From positions 1-62,529 of the forward strand of contig CAIZLW010000201.1 in the NCBI GenBank assembly GCA_903933915.1: a stretch of DNA of 62,529 nt. Direction: 5' to 3'. Source of the DNA: an uncultured beta proteobacterium. GTDB taxonomy: Bacteria > Pseudomonadota > Gammaproteobacteria > Burkholderiales > SG8-41. Shown in pieces: positions 41,872-54,420 of the stretch. Numbering within the stretch: position 1 is the first letter of the stretch; each line of letters begins with the position of its first letter. The notes under the pieces were generated by a model. That model did not search any database and had not been told where the DNA came from. It saw nothing but the letters and a program-made list of their open reading frames with translations. The translations under genes were made by a program, and so were the position numbers.

Positions 41872-42405
41872 TCAGTCGTCGCCCAGGTTTTCACCTGGGA
41901 AAAGTTCTTCGGTAAATCCGAAATCGCGCAAGTCGCGAACCCGCATCGGATACAGCACGCCGTCCAGATGATCGCATTCATGCTGCACAACCCGCGCATG
42001 AAAATCATCAACCGTACGGTCGATGGCATGGCCTGAAGCATCAAGCCCCCGGTAACGCAGCCGCTTGTAGCGCGGCACCCACCCCCGCATGCCGGGTACC
42101 GACAGGCATCCCTCCCAGCCCTCCTCGAGGTCATCACCCAGTGCCTCGAGCACCGGATTGACGAGAACGGTGAACGGCACCGGCTCCGCATCCGGATATC
42201 GCGGATTCGATTGCATGCCGAATATCACGACCCGAAGGGGAACACCGATCTGTGGCGCCGCCAGACCCGCACCATTAAGCGCATGCATGGTGTCCTGCAT
42301 GTCGGTCAACAGTTCACGCAGTTCTGCCGAATCAAAGCGCTCAACCGGCCGGGACACCTCCAGCAGGCGTGGATCACCCATGCGCAGCACCGACCTAACC
42401 GCCAC
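41872..42405 (-). CDS. def: Peptide deformylase
   Basis: Removes the formyl group from nascent proteins. The 177 residues contain the three metal-site motifs: [10 protein letters not shown] (46-55), EGCLSVPG with Cys100, and HECDH (142-146). The start is GTG 42403-42405 with GGGGACGGATC just upstream, giving the usual [15 protein letters not shown]; an ATG eight codons later is less likely. The gene overlaps the upstream phosphorylase gene by 11 bp. It is not beside fmt as in many genomes, so a second deformylase elsewhere is possible. Confidence 0.97.
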   Translation of the reverse strand: MAVRSVLRMGDPRLLEVSRPVERFDSAELRELLTDMQDTMHALNGAGLAAPQIGVPLRVVIFGMQSNPRYPDAEPVPFTVLVNPVLEALGDDLEEGWEGCLSVPGMRGWVPRYKRLRYRGLDASGHAIDRTVDDFHARVVQHECDHLDGVLYPMRVRDLRDFGFTEELFPGENLGDD

Positions 42406-43141
42406 GATCCGTCCCCATGGCCTCGAGAATCAGACGCACTTTTTTCATTGCTGCCTCAGATACCGCCAGAATGTCATCAAGGGATACCGCCTTTGCATTG
42501 TCACCCTTACCCGCTGCGGGATTAACCACCACGGCCAGCATGGCATAACAAACCCCGAGCTCCCGGGCGAGCACGGCTTCCGGCATGCCCGTCATACCGA
42601 CGAGGTCGGCACCGTCGCGCTCCATCCGGCTGATTTCTGCGGCGGTCTCAAGCCGTGGCCCCTGTGTAGCGCCATAAGTGCCGCCGTTATGCAATTCAAA
42701 TCCGCTCGCTTGTCCGGCCGCCAGTAACCGGCGTCGCATGTCAGCACAGAACGGCAGAGTAAAATCGATATGCTGCAAAGGCTGCTGCATGCCGTCACAG
42801 TAGGTGCTTTCACGGTCATGGGTATAGTCAATGATCTGATCCGGCACCACCAGCGCGCCGGCAACCATCTGCTTTGTGATCCCGCCGACCGTGGAAACCG
42901 CGACAACATTGCGCACGCCCTGCGCATGCAGGGCCCATAAATTTGCGCGGTAGTTGATGTGGTGCGGCGCGACCGAATGATCAACACCGTGGCGAGGCAG
43001 GAATATCAATTCACGCCCATGAAGCCTACCGAACACCAGATCTGCAGAAGGTTTGCCATAAGGCGAAGCACAAGCCCGCCTTTCGGTGATTTCAAGGCCG
43101 GGAAGCTGATCAAGGCCACTGCCGCCAATAATGCCGAGCAT
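42395..43141 (-). CDS. S-methyl-5'-thioinosine/thioadenosine phosphorylase
   Basis: Purine nucleoside phosphorylase-type enzyme salvaging methylthioadenosine breakdown products. ATG 43141 ([13 protein letters not shown]) gives 248 residues. Features are IGGSG at the phosphate site, [20 protein letters not shown] and the base-site loop [16 protein letters not shown]. The GMTGMPE loop fits methylthioinosine phosphorylases better than MTA phosphorylases, which usually have MT(T/S)xPE, but I cannot be sure. It is in a tight minus-strand run with the purine phosphoribosyltransferase upstream, consistent with purine salvage. Confidence 0.88.
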   Translation of the reverse strand: MLGIIGGSGLDQLPGLEITERRACASPYGKPSADLVFGRLHGRELIFLPRHGVDHSVAPHHINYRANLWALHAQGVRNVVAVSTVGGITKQMVAGALVVPDQIIDYTHDRESTYCDGMQQPLQHIDFTLPFCADMRRRLLAAGQASGFELHNGGTYGATQGPRLETAAEISRMERDGADLVGMTGMPEAVLARELGVCYAMLAVVVNPAAGKGDNAKAVSLDDILAVSEAAMKKVRLILEAMGTDRGG

Positions 43142-43149
43142 GTTGTTAT

Positions 43150-43695
43150 TCAGTCCTGTTGGTCTTCCGCCAAAGCGTATATCGCAGGGAGGTTGCGCCA
43201 CTGGCCGCGAACATCCATGCCGAAACCAAACACATAGCGGTTCGGCAGCGTCACGCCGACAAAATCCGCTGCCACCGGTTTTTTGCGCTGTATATCCTTG
43301 TCGGAAAAAACGGCTATCAGCACCCTCACTGCCCCGGCCTCCAGCAGCTTGTCCTTGATGGCGGCGATGGTCAGCCCCTCATCCAGAATGTCGTCAATCA
43401 GCAATACGGTACGTCCGGAGACCGAATCCGGAATGCCGCCACGCCAGGCTAATTCGCCGCCACGGGTGGCAGCGCCATAACGCGTGGCATCAACATAATC
43501 GACATCCACAGGAAAGCCAAGTTGCGGCAGCAAGTGCCCTGCAAAAATCAGGCCGCCGCGCATCACCACGAGTGCCAGAGGACGTTCGGGTGAACCGGAA
43601 AGCGCTGCGTTGACAGCTTTTGCCACCCTGCTGACTGCAGCGGCAACACCGTCGGGCGCCAGCAGCAGTTCGGCGCGTGGTGGCAGCGCGAGCAT
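43150..43695 (-). CDS. hpt: Hypoxanthine-guanine phosphoribosyltransferase
   Basis: Salvages hypoxanthine or guanine to IMP/GMP with PRPP. ATG 43695 (MLALPPRAELLL) gives 181 residues; a TTG one codon earlier is possible. The PRPP motif is VLLIDDILDEGLT; upstream VDYVDATRYG and downstream PVAADFVGVTLPNRYVFGFGMD complete the type I PRTase pattern. Its start shares one base with the DsrE-family stop (TGATG). Product of the neighbouring phosphorylase (a free purine base) is a plausible substrate. Confidence 0.92.
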   Translation of the reverse strand: MLALPPRAELLLAPDGVAAAVSRVAKAVNAALSGSPERPLALVVMRGGLIFAGHLLPQLGFPVDVDYVDATRYGAATRGGELAWRGGIPDSVSGRTVLLIDDILDEGLTIAAIKDKLLEAGAVRVLIAVFSDKDIQRKKPVAADFVGVTLPNRYVFGFGMDVRGQWRNLPAIYALAEDQQD

Positions 43696-44063
43696 CAATA
43701 GGTGAACGTCACCACATCATCATCCATGGCCTGCTCAATGATGTAGGCCCCGCCGACAATTTCAGTGATTTCCGGAATCAGATCGTCACCCCATAGCTCC
43801 AGGGTCGGCGTGCATACCTTGAACTGGACGCCGGCCTCATGAGCATCTTTCATGAAGTCATACACGTTTTTGAGAGCGCCTTCCTTGACGTACAGTTTCT
43901 CCGCCACGCCTTTTTTTGCCAGCTCGCCGGCGCGGGCTGTCAGGATGACTTCGACCTCGTAATCCATGGCAGCTGCCACCGTGGCCTGGAAAAACGGCGC
44001 ACCAAGCTCCGCACTGCTGTTCGGATCGGTGTTGACCATGATGATCATCAGTTTGTTTGCCAT
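43695..44063 (-). CDS. DsrE/DsrF-like family protein
   Basis: Small 122-residue protein with a DsrE-like alpha/beta fold: MANKLMIIMVNTDPNSSAELGAPF at the start in two parts, then VEVILTARAGELAKKG and VCTPTLELWGDDLIPE. One cysteine lies in FKVCTPTLEL, in the region where DsrE proteins carry a persulfide-bearing residue. It may handle sulfur transfer or be a structural relative without that role; the neighbours (purine salvage, galU) give little help. No other dsr gene is in the window. Confidence 0.85.
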   Translation of the reverse strand: MANKLMIIMVNTDPNSSAELGAPFFQATVAAAMDYEVEVILTARAGELAKKGVAEKLYVKEGALKNVYDFMKDAHEAGVQFKVCTPTLELWGDDLIPEITEIVGGAYIIEQAMDDDVVTFTY

Positions 44064-44144
44064 ATTGCCGCCGGTAAACCTTGCTAAACGTCAAGAGTCC
44101 CTGACTCGGACCCGGGACATCATCATATAGCGTTCCGCTCCTGC

Positions 44145-45023
44145 TCAGCGAATCAGACCGTGCAGGTAGCGCTTGAACGCAGCGCCGATCTCGGGATGCC
44201 GCATGCCGAGTTCGACATTGGCTTCCAGATACCCCAGCTTGCTGCCGCAATCGTAGCGTCGGCCCTCAAACTCATAAGCCAGGACAGGCTCATGTTTCTG
44301 CAATCGGGCAATGGCATCGGTCAGCTGGATTTCCCCGCCGCTGCCGGCACCGGACTTCCGCAGCTCCCTGAAAATGCCCGGGGTAAGAATATAGCGGCCC
44401 ACAACGCCCAGCAGAGATGGTGCCTTGGCTGCAGGCGGCTTCTCGACGATGCCGCTAATCACATGCGGCGACTTCGACCGTGCCGGTACGGCAACCACAC
44501 CGTAGCGGGAAATCTCGGCTCGAGGCACTTTCGACACCGCCACCATGGATTGCGCATTCTCGCGATGCAGACGTTCCATCTGCGCCAAAACCGGGACCTC
44601 GGCATGGATCAAGTCATCAGCCAGCAGCACGGCAAACGGCTCATTGCCGATGGCCGGCTGTGCGCACAGCACCGCATGCCCAAGACCCAGCGGTTCGGCC
44701 TGTCGGACAAAGATGCAGCTGACTCCGCGCGGCAGGATGCTGCGCACCTCGGCCAGCAACTTCGATTTGCCGCTACGTGACAAGGCCAACTCCAGCTCCA
44801 TAGCCTGGTCGAAATGGTCTTCAATTGCCCTCTTACCGCGCCCGGTCACGAAAATCAGCTCTTTCACGCCGGCAGCCACCGCTTCTTCAACGGCGTACTG
44901 GATCAGCGGCTTATCGACGATCGGCAGCATTTCCTTGGGGCTGGCTTTTGTCGCGGGCAGAAAACGTGTGCCCAGACCGGCAACCGGGAAAACCGCCTTG
45001 CGAATGGAACTTTTTTTCAGCAC
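44145..45023 (-). CDS. galU: UTP-glucose-1-phosphate uridylyltransferase
   Basis: Makes UDP-glucose for lipopolysaccharide, exopolysaccharide and trehalose synthesis. The start is GTG 45021-45023 with an ideal AGGGAGT seven bases upstream, giving 292 residues (VLKKSSIRKAVFPVAG). Nucleotide-site motif GLGTRFLPATKASPKEML is near residue 18. Other family stretches are DKPLIQYAVEEA and GGEIQLTDAI. It starts 16 bases after ligA, so it may share the smc-zipA-ligA transcript. Confidence 0.97.
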   Translation of the reverse strand: MLKKSSIRKAVFPVAGLGTRFLPATKASPKEMLPIVDKPLIQYAVEEAVAAGVKELIFVTGRGKRAIEDHFDQAMELELALSRSGKSKLLAEVRSILPRGVSCIFVRQAEPLGLGHAVLCAQPAIGNEPFAVLLADDLIHAEVPVLAQMERLHRENAQSMVAVSKVPRAEISRYGVVAVPARSKSPHVISGIVEKPPAAKAPSLLGVVGRYILTPGIFRELRKSGAGSGGEIQLTDAIARLQKHEPVLAYEFEGRRYDCGSKLGYLEANVELGMRHPEIGAAFKRYLHGLIR

Positions 45024-45039
45024 GAATCTGACTCCCTGT

Positions 45040-48134
<3,095 letters not shown>

Positions 48135-48147
48135 TTCAGTCCGGCCG

Positions 48148-51100
48148 TCAGGCCGCCTCTTCCGTGAGTTTCATTGCGGCTTCGATATCCACAGCCACCA
48201 CGCGGGAAACACCAGGCTCCTGCATCGTGATGCCAAGCAGCTGATTGGCGATTTCCATGGTGATCTTGTTATGGGTGATAAAGATGAATTGTGACTGCTC
48301 GGACATCCGTTTCACCAGTTCGCAGAGGCGGCTGGTGTTGTGGTCATCAAGCGGCGCATCGACCTCATCCAGCATACAGAACGGCGCGGGATTGAGCTGG
48401 AAAATCGCGAAGACCAGCGACATTGCGGTCAGCGCCTTTTCACCACCGGACAACAGATGGATCGAGCTGTTCTTCTTGCCCGGCGGCTGGGCGATGACCT
48501 GGATACCGGCATCGAGGATTTCCTCGCCGGTGAGGACCAGTTTCGCATTGCCGCCGCCGAACAGCACAGGGAACATGCGCGAAAAATGCGCGTTGACGTC
48601 ATCGAAGGTCGACTGCAGCCGCTCGCGGGTTTCACGGTCGATGCGGCGGATGGCGTCCTCCAGCGTGCTCATCGCCGAAGTCAGGTCGGCAGACTGCGCA
48701 TCGAGGTAGGTTTTGCGTTCGCGGCCGGCTTCCAGTTCCTCGAGTGCGGCAAGATTGACCGCGCCCAGGCTCTTGATTTCGTCGTTGAGCCGGTTGATCT
48801 CGGATTGCAAAGAGCCGGAACGCTGACCTTTTTCGACGCTTTGCGCCAGAGCCTCTTCATTGGCTCCCGCTTCAAGCAGCTGTTGCGCATACTGCTCCTC
48901 GTTGATGCGCGCTTCCTGTTCCTTAAGCTTGACTTCGTTGATACGGTCGCGCAGCGGACCCAGTTTCTGCTCCGAAGTCATGCGTTCCTGCTCAACCACT
49001 TTCAGTTGCGCCTCTGTGGCTTCCAGCACATCGCGGGCCTCGGCCAGCGTCTGCTCTTTGGTGCCGCGCAACGACAATGCGATCTGCAGCTGGCTTTGCC
49101 AGGGCGACTCATCGAGACGCTCCAGGGCTTCCTGCTCGGTGGCCAACGCCTGCTGAACCCGCTCCAGGGTTTCAGTGGCTGCCGCCATCGCACGCTCGAC
49201 CTCGCCGATCTTGCTGAGCGAAGTTTTGGCTTGAAAAATGGCTTCCTGCAGCTCGCGATCGGCTTGCTGCACGGTAATGCGCTGCGCCTCAAGCACCGAC
49301 TGCGCCTGACGGAACAGTTCCAGCGCCATCTCCAGTTCCGAAGCGTAGCCGTCGGCTTCTTCGCCAAGACGGGAAAGTGCGCCTGCCGTATCTTCCTGTT
49401 GCTCGGTTTCGACGGCCACCTGCCCGGCAATGTCGGCCAGTTCAGCAGCGATCTGCTCGCCACGTTGGGTCAGCCGCTGTGTCTGTTCGGTCAGCCGGAC
49501 GCTTTCGACCTGCAACGCATAGTGATCCTGCTGCAGTCGTGTCACATCCTTGCGCAGCTCGCCCAGAATGGTCTTCTCGCTGGCAATCCGTGCAACCTGC
49601 TCTTCAACCGTGGCGCGCAGCGCTGTGAGCGCTGTTCTGCGATCGGCAATGTCAAGATCCAGAGTTTCAATTTCGCGTTGCCGCGACAGCACGCCATGCA
49701 GTTCTGAATCCGGCGCGTGGAAGGTCAGACTGTTGCGGGTGAACAGATAGCCGTCCCTGGAGACCAGCACCGCTCCGGGGCTCAGCTGACTGCGCAGGCT
49801 CAAGCCCATCGCTAGATCTTCGACGACAAACGCGCTGTGCAGCCAATCGGCCAGTGCCGAAGCCAGATGGGTATCCCGGCAGGTGACGAATTGTGCAAGC
49901 GGGCGAGCGCGGGAAGGCATCGGCGCGGTAACCGCATCGGTGCCGGCAACGCTGGTATCGGCGACAGCCAGCTTGCCCGGCGGCGCATTGCCGGACCAGT
50001 TGCCGCAGGCATCAAGCCCCGAGACCGCAACCGCATTCAGGCGCTCGCGCAGCACGGCCTCCAGCGCATCCTCGTATCCGGTTTCAATCGTGATGCCCTG
50101 CCACAGGCGCGGCGCACCATCGAGTCCGCGCGAAGACATCCACGCTTCCATGTCGGCGCCATGCGCCAGATTGTCCTGCAACTGGCGCAGTGCCTCGACG
50201 CGCGCTTCCATGGCGGCGAGCGCCTGGGCGGCCTGATCGACTTCGGCTGTGCGTTGCTCAAGCGTCTGCTCCAGACCCGGCAGGTTGCGCTCACGCTCAG
50301 CCAGCGCTTCGCGCTGGGCTTCCAGCTCTGCCGTGACATCGGCAATCTGACCTTGCAGCGCTTCCAGTGCGGCGGCATCGGGTTTCTCGAGGGCGTTTTG
50401 CTCCTCGAACAGCCGGGCATTGCGCAACGCAAGTTGCTCCAGCACCTTGGTGGTGTGGGCGAGCTTGGTCTGCTCGACCTGGCGTGACTGTTCGGCGCGG
50501 CCAACGGCCTGCTGCATTTCATCGCGGCGCGCACTCGCCGACTGCCAGCCTTCTTCAGCAAGCGGCAGCTTTTCACGTTCTACGGCAATGCGCCCTTCGC
50601 AGGAAGCGACCCGGGCTTCGGAACGGACGTGTTCCTCGCGCCATTCGGCCAGACTGGCCTGGGATTGTTCCAACGTACCGCTTGCGCTGTCGGCCTGTCC
50701 GTTCAGGTTGCCGATCTGCTGCTCGACACGGCTGCGGTTTTCGCGAATATGGGCAATTTGCTGTTCGAGACGGGCGATTTCGGCATTGGTCTCGTAAAGC
50801 GCGCCCTGCGCGGCATGTACTTCGTCGCCGCTGCGGTAGTGCTGGCTGCGCAATTCTTCGAGCCGCCGTTCGGCATCGCGCAAACGCGCGGTTTCGGCCT
50901 CAAGCTCGGTACCCATGCGCTCGATGTCGCGCGCATGACGGGTGCGGGTTGCCGCTGCCTCGTTGCGACGCACGAACCACAGCAAATGCTGCGTGCCGGC
51001 AACCTGCTCCTGCAATGCGTGATAACGCGTCGCCACTTCGGCCTGGCTCTGCAGGTGCTCCAGTTGCTTGTCCAGTTCCTGGCGGATGTCGTCAACCCGC

Positions 51101-51675
51101 GCCAGATTTTCACGCGTGTCGCGCAGCCGCAATTCGGTTTCACGGCGGCGTTCGCGGTATTTGGAAACGCCCGCTGCTTCTTCAAGGAAAACCCGCAGTT
51201 CTTCCGGCTTGGCCTCAATCACCCGCGAAATCATGCCCTGCTCGATGATCGCGTAAGCACGCGCGCCAAGACCGGTGCCGAGGAATATGTCGGCCACGTC
51301 GCGGCGACGGACATGGATGTTGTTGATGTAATAGCTGGAATCGCCGTCGCGCTCGAGCATGCGCTTGACCGATACCTCGGCGTAGCTGGACCACTGTCCC
51401 GCGGCCTTACCCAAGCTGTTGTCGAATACCAGTTCGACGCTGGCACGGTTGACCGGTTTGCGGTCGCCGGAACCGTTGAACAGCACGTCCTGCATTGTTG
51501 CGCCACGCAGGTGTTTTGCCGAAGTCTCACCGAGCACCCAGCGCACGGCATCAATGATGTTCGATTTGCCGCAGCCGTTGGGGCCGACAACACCGATCAG
51601 GTTCCCCGGAACGGGGATATGGGTGGGATCGACGAACGATTTAAAACCGGCGAGATTGATTTGCTTGAGGCGCAA
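48148..51675 (-). CDS. smc: Chromosome segregation protein SMC
   Basis: Condensin-type ATPase. From TTG 51673-51675 it has 1175 residues: Walker A GPNGCGKS at 31-38, coiled coil (about 170-500), hinge (about 515-640), second coiled coil (about 660-1020) and a C-terminal ATPase half with signature LSGGEKAL near 1075 and Walker B CMLDEVD near 1100. TTG gives the standard start (LRLKQINLAGFKSF). An in-frame ATG at 51792 would run through queF on the other strand, and there is no ATG between. The zipA gene follows after 13 bases. No scpA or scpB is nearby. Confidence 0.97.
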   Translation of the reverse strand: MRLKQINLAGFKSFVDPTHIPVPGNLIGVVGPNGCGKSNIIDAVRWVLGETSAKHLRGATMQDVLFNGSGDRKPVNRASVELVFDNSLGKAAGQWSSYAEVSVKRMLERDGDSSYYINNIHVRRRDVADIFLGTGLGARAYAIIEQGMISRVIEAKPEELRVFLEEAAGVSKYRERRRETELRLRDTRENLARVDDIRQELDKQLEHLQSQAEVATRYHALQEQVAGTQHLLWFVRRNEAAATRTRHARDIERMGTELEAETARLRDAERRLEELRSQHYRSGDEVHAAQGALYETNAEIARLEQQIAHIRENRSRVEQQIGNLNGQADSASGTLEQSQASLAEWREEHVRSEARVASCEGRIAVEREKLPLAEEGWQSASARRDEMQQAVGRAEQSRQVEQTKLAHTTKVLEQLALRNARLFEEQNALEKPDAAALEALQGQIADVTAELEAQREALAERERNLPGLEQTLEQRTAEVDQAAQALAAMEARVEALRQLQDNLAHGADMEAWMSSRGLDGAPRLWQGITIETGYEDALEAVLRERLNAVAVSGLDACGNWSGNAPPGKLAVADTSVAGTDAVTAPMPSRARPLAQFVTCRDTHLASALADWLHSAFVVEDLAMGLSLRSQLSPGAVLVSRDGYLFTRNSLTFHAPDSELHGVLSRQREIETLDLDIADRRTALTALRATVEEQVARIASEKTILGELRKDVTRLQQDHYALQVESVRLTEQTQRLTQRGEQIAAELADIAGQVAVETEQQEDTAGALSRLGEEADGYASELEMALELFRQAQSVLEAQRITVQQADRELQEAIFQAKTSLSKIGEVERAMAAATETLERVQQALATEQEALERLDESPWQSQLQIALSLRGTKEQTLAEARDVLEATEAQLKVVEQERMTSEQKLGPLRDRINEVKLKEQEARINEEQYAQQLLEAGANEEALAQSVEKGQRSGSLQSEINRLNDEIKSLGAVNLAALEELEAGRERKTYLDAQSADLTSAMSTLEDAIRRIDRETRERLQSTFDDVNAHFSRMFPVLFGGGNAKLVLTGEEILDAGIQVIAQPPGKKNSSIHLLSGGEKALTAMSLVFAIFQLNPAPFCMLDEVDAPLDDHNTSRLCELVKRMSEQSQFIFITHNKITMEIANQLLGITMQEPGVSRVVAVDIEAAMKLTEEAA

Positions 51676-51776
51676 GGTGCTGTTCTGCCAAGAAAAGTGG
51701 TTGTGCAGCGAAGCTAAACGGGTAGAATTCAGCGCGCATTTTAACTGAATTGACTCACCGAATTGATATAACAGCC

Positions 51777-52193
51777 ATGCCGACAAAACCATCCCGCGAT
51801 TTGGAGACTTTTCCCAGCCCGGCGCCTTCGCGCGACTTCCGGATTCACATGGAAATTCCGGAGTTTACGTGCCTCTGCCCGAAAACCGGGCAGCCGGATT
51901 TCGCGACCCTGATCCTGGATTACGTGCCGGACCGGCTTTGTGTCGAGCTGAAAAGCCTGAAGCTGTATATCTGGTCGTTTCGCAACGAGGGCGCGTTTCA
52001 CGAAGCTGTCACCAACCGCATTCTGGACGACCTCGTCAAGGCAACGCGGCCCCGTTATATGCGCCTGACAGCCCGCTTTTACGTCCGTGGCGGCGTCTTC
52101 ACCACGGTGACCGCCCAGCACTTCAAACGCGGATTCAAGCTGGCCAGCGTCCCCGAAATGCCCGAGCAGGACCCGGGCGCGCCGACCCGTTGA
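51777..52193 (+). CDS. queF: NADPH-dependent 7-cyano-7-deazaguanine reductase
   Basis: Reduces the nitrile preQ0 to preQ1 in queuosine tRNA modification. ATG 51777 gives 138 residues, the short single-domain (YkvM) form. Catalytic Cys34 and Asp41 lie in [17 protein letters not shown]; the NADPH-binding QueF motif is ELKSLKLY (57-64); FHE is at 74-76. A TTG at 51750 would extend it by nine residues. It is divergent from smc with about 100 bases between the start codons, so the two promoters overlap in that space. Confidence 0.97.
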   Translation: MPTKPSRDLETFPSPAPSRDFRIHMEIPEFTCLCPKTGQPDFATLILDYVPDRLCVELKSLKLYIWSFRNEGAFHEAVTNRILDDLVKATRPRYMRLTARFYVRGGVFTTVTAQHFKRGFKLASVPEMPEQDPGAPTR

Positions 52194-52235
52194 TTGTTGA
52201 ACCCGGGAGCGGGACGTTGATCCCGCTGACCGCCT

Positions 52236-52270
52236 TATAATTGGCTGCTGTGCCGCCCTGTACGGGCGGC
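52236..52270 (+). promoter_or_regulatory. TATAAT box and GC hairpin upstream of dapC
   Basis: A perfect TATAAT (52236-52241) lies between queF and dapC; the best upstream TTGATC (52217) is only 13 bp away, so the -35 is uncertain. A 7-bp inverted repeat GCCGCCC/GGGCGGC (52252-52258 with 52264-52270) follows at the expected transcript 5' end. No T run follows, so it is not a terminator. Confidence 0.35.
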
Positions 52271-52292
52271 TTAACACTTGGGCGACACTCCG

Positions 52293-53486
52293 TTGAATCC
52301 ACGTCTTGACCGGTTGCACAGTTATCCTTTTCAGCGACTGAGCGCGTTGCTGGCCGGGAGCACGCCGCCGGCCGGCCGCAAAACGGTCAGCCTGCATATC
52401 GGAGAGCCGAAACACCCGACTCCCGCCTTTATCCGCGAAACCCTGATCAGCAATCTGGACGGACTGTCGGTTTATCCGGCAACGCTGGGCACGGATGCGC
52501 TGCGCCAGGCCATTGCCGGCTGGATCGGCCGGCGTTACGGCATTGCAGCACCGGATGCCGCTACCCAGGTCCTGCCGGTCAATGGCAGTCGCGAAGCCTT
52601 GTTTTCGTTTGCGCAGGCGGTTATCGACCCCACCCAGCCCGCTCCCGTGGTCGTCTGCCCGAACCCGTTCTACCAAATCTATGAAGGCGCTGCGCTGCTG
52701 GCCGGCGCCGAACCGCAATTTATCCATACCCTGCCCGAAAATGATTTTTCGTTTGATCACGGGCAGCTGGGGCAAGACATCTGGCAACGCACGCAGCTGC
52801 TTGTGGTCTGCTCTCCCGGAAATCCGACTGGAAAAGTGCTGAAGCTGGCGGACTGGGAACAGTTGTTTGAACACGCCGACCGTTACGGCTACGTCATTGC
52901 CGCTGACGAGTGTTATTCGGAAATCTTTTTCGACGAAAACAAGCCACCGCTGGGCGCGCTCGCCGCCGCCGTGCAACTCGGCCGCACCGATTTCCGCAAC
53001 CTCGTCGTGTTCTCCAGCCTGTCCAAACGTTCCAATGTGCCGGGCATGCGTTCGGGATTCGTCGCCGGTGATGCCGCCATCCTGAAAAAGTTCTACCTCT
53101 ACCGGACCTACCATGGCGGCGCGATGAGCCCGCCGGTGCAGGCCGCCAGCATTGCAGCTTGGCTGGATGAGGCGCATGTGGTGGAAAACCGCAGGTTATA
53201 CAAGCAGAAATTCGATGCCGTCATCGATATACTGAAACCGGTGATGCCGGTCGAATGGCCCGATGCAGCGTTCTACCTGTGGCTCAAAACACCCATTGAT
53301 GACGTTGAATTTACCCGTAAGCTGCATGATGCTGAAGCGGTCAGCGTGCTGCCGGGCAGCTATCTCGCCCGCGAAGCCCGCGGCATCAACCCCGGCACCA
53401 ATCGCATCCGTATTGCGCTGGTCGCCACGGTGGAAGAATGCGTCGAAGCCGCACAACGCCTGCGGCGATTCGCCGCCTCTCTGTGA
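52293..53486 (+). CDS. dapC: Succinyldiaminopimelate transaminase
   Basis: PLP enzyme converting N-succinyl-2-amino-6-ketopimelate to N-succinyl-diaminopimelate in lysine and peptidoglycan synthesis. I use TTG 52293 (LNPRLDRLHSYPFQRLSALL, the family start; 397 residues); TTG 52278 is an alternative and no ATG fits. Class I/II fold with VVCSPGNPTGK, AADECYSEIFFDE and the PLP-lysine segment SSLSKRSNVPGMRSG. It is 18 bases before dapD, next enzyme group of the same pathway. Confidence 0.95.
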   Translation: MNPRLDRLHSYPFQRLSALLAGSTPPAGRKTVSLHIGEPKHPTPAFIRETLISNLDGLSVYPATLGTDALRQAIAGWIGRRYGIAAPDAATQVLPVNGSREALFSFAQAVIDPTQPAPVVVCPNPFYQIYEGAALLAGAEPQFIHTLPENDFSFDHGQLGQDIWQRTQLLVVCSPGNPTGKVLKLADWEQLFEHADRYGYVIAADECYSEIFFDENKPPLGALAAAVQLGRTDFRNLVVFSSLSKRSNVPGMRSGFVAGDAAILKKFYLYRTYHGGAMSPPVQAASIAAWLDEAHVVENRRLYKQKFDAVIDILKPVMPVEWPDAAFYLWLKTPIDDVEFTRKLHDAEAVSVLPGSYLAREARGINPGTNRIRIALVATVEECVEAAQRLRRFAASL

Positions 53487-53504
53487 TCATCCAAGGAATC
53501 TGAA

Positions 53505-54329
<825 letters not shown>

Positions 54330-54420
54330 TCCCGGCTTTGCAAGGAACTTCATCGCAGGCAAAATGACTGCATTGCATCACGCACCACTGGTCCGCAGGG
54401 CCTAACGGGGGATAAGTACC

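Noticed and set aside
41856-41875. CTGATC/GATCAG inverted repeat between convergent glnD and def
   Set aside because: Only 6 bp of stem and no T run on either strand, so not called as a terminator.
44080-44125. GTCCC/GGGAC hairpin upstream of the DsrE-family gene
   Set aside because: Short stem with a large loop and no T run after it; insufficient as a galU terminator.
48340-49707. 455-codon plus-strand frame inside smc
   Set aside because: Mirror of SMC coiled-coil codons; Phe/Leu/Gln-rich product with no recognisable fold.
51741-53177. 478-codon minus-strand frame over queF and dapC
   Set aside because: Both plus-strand genes have intact catalytic motifs; the antisense product looks like a shadow.
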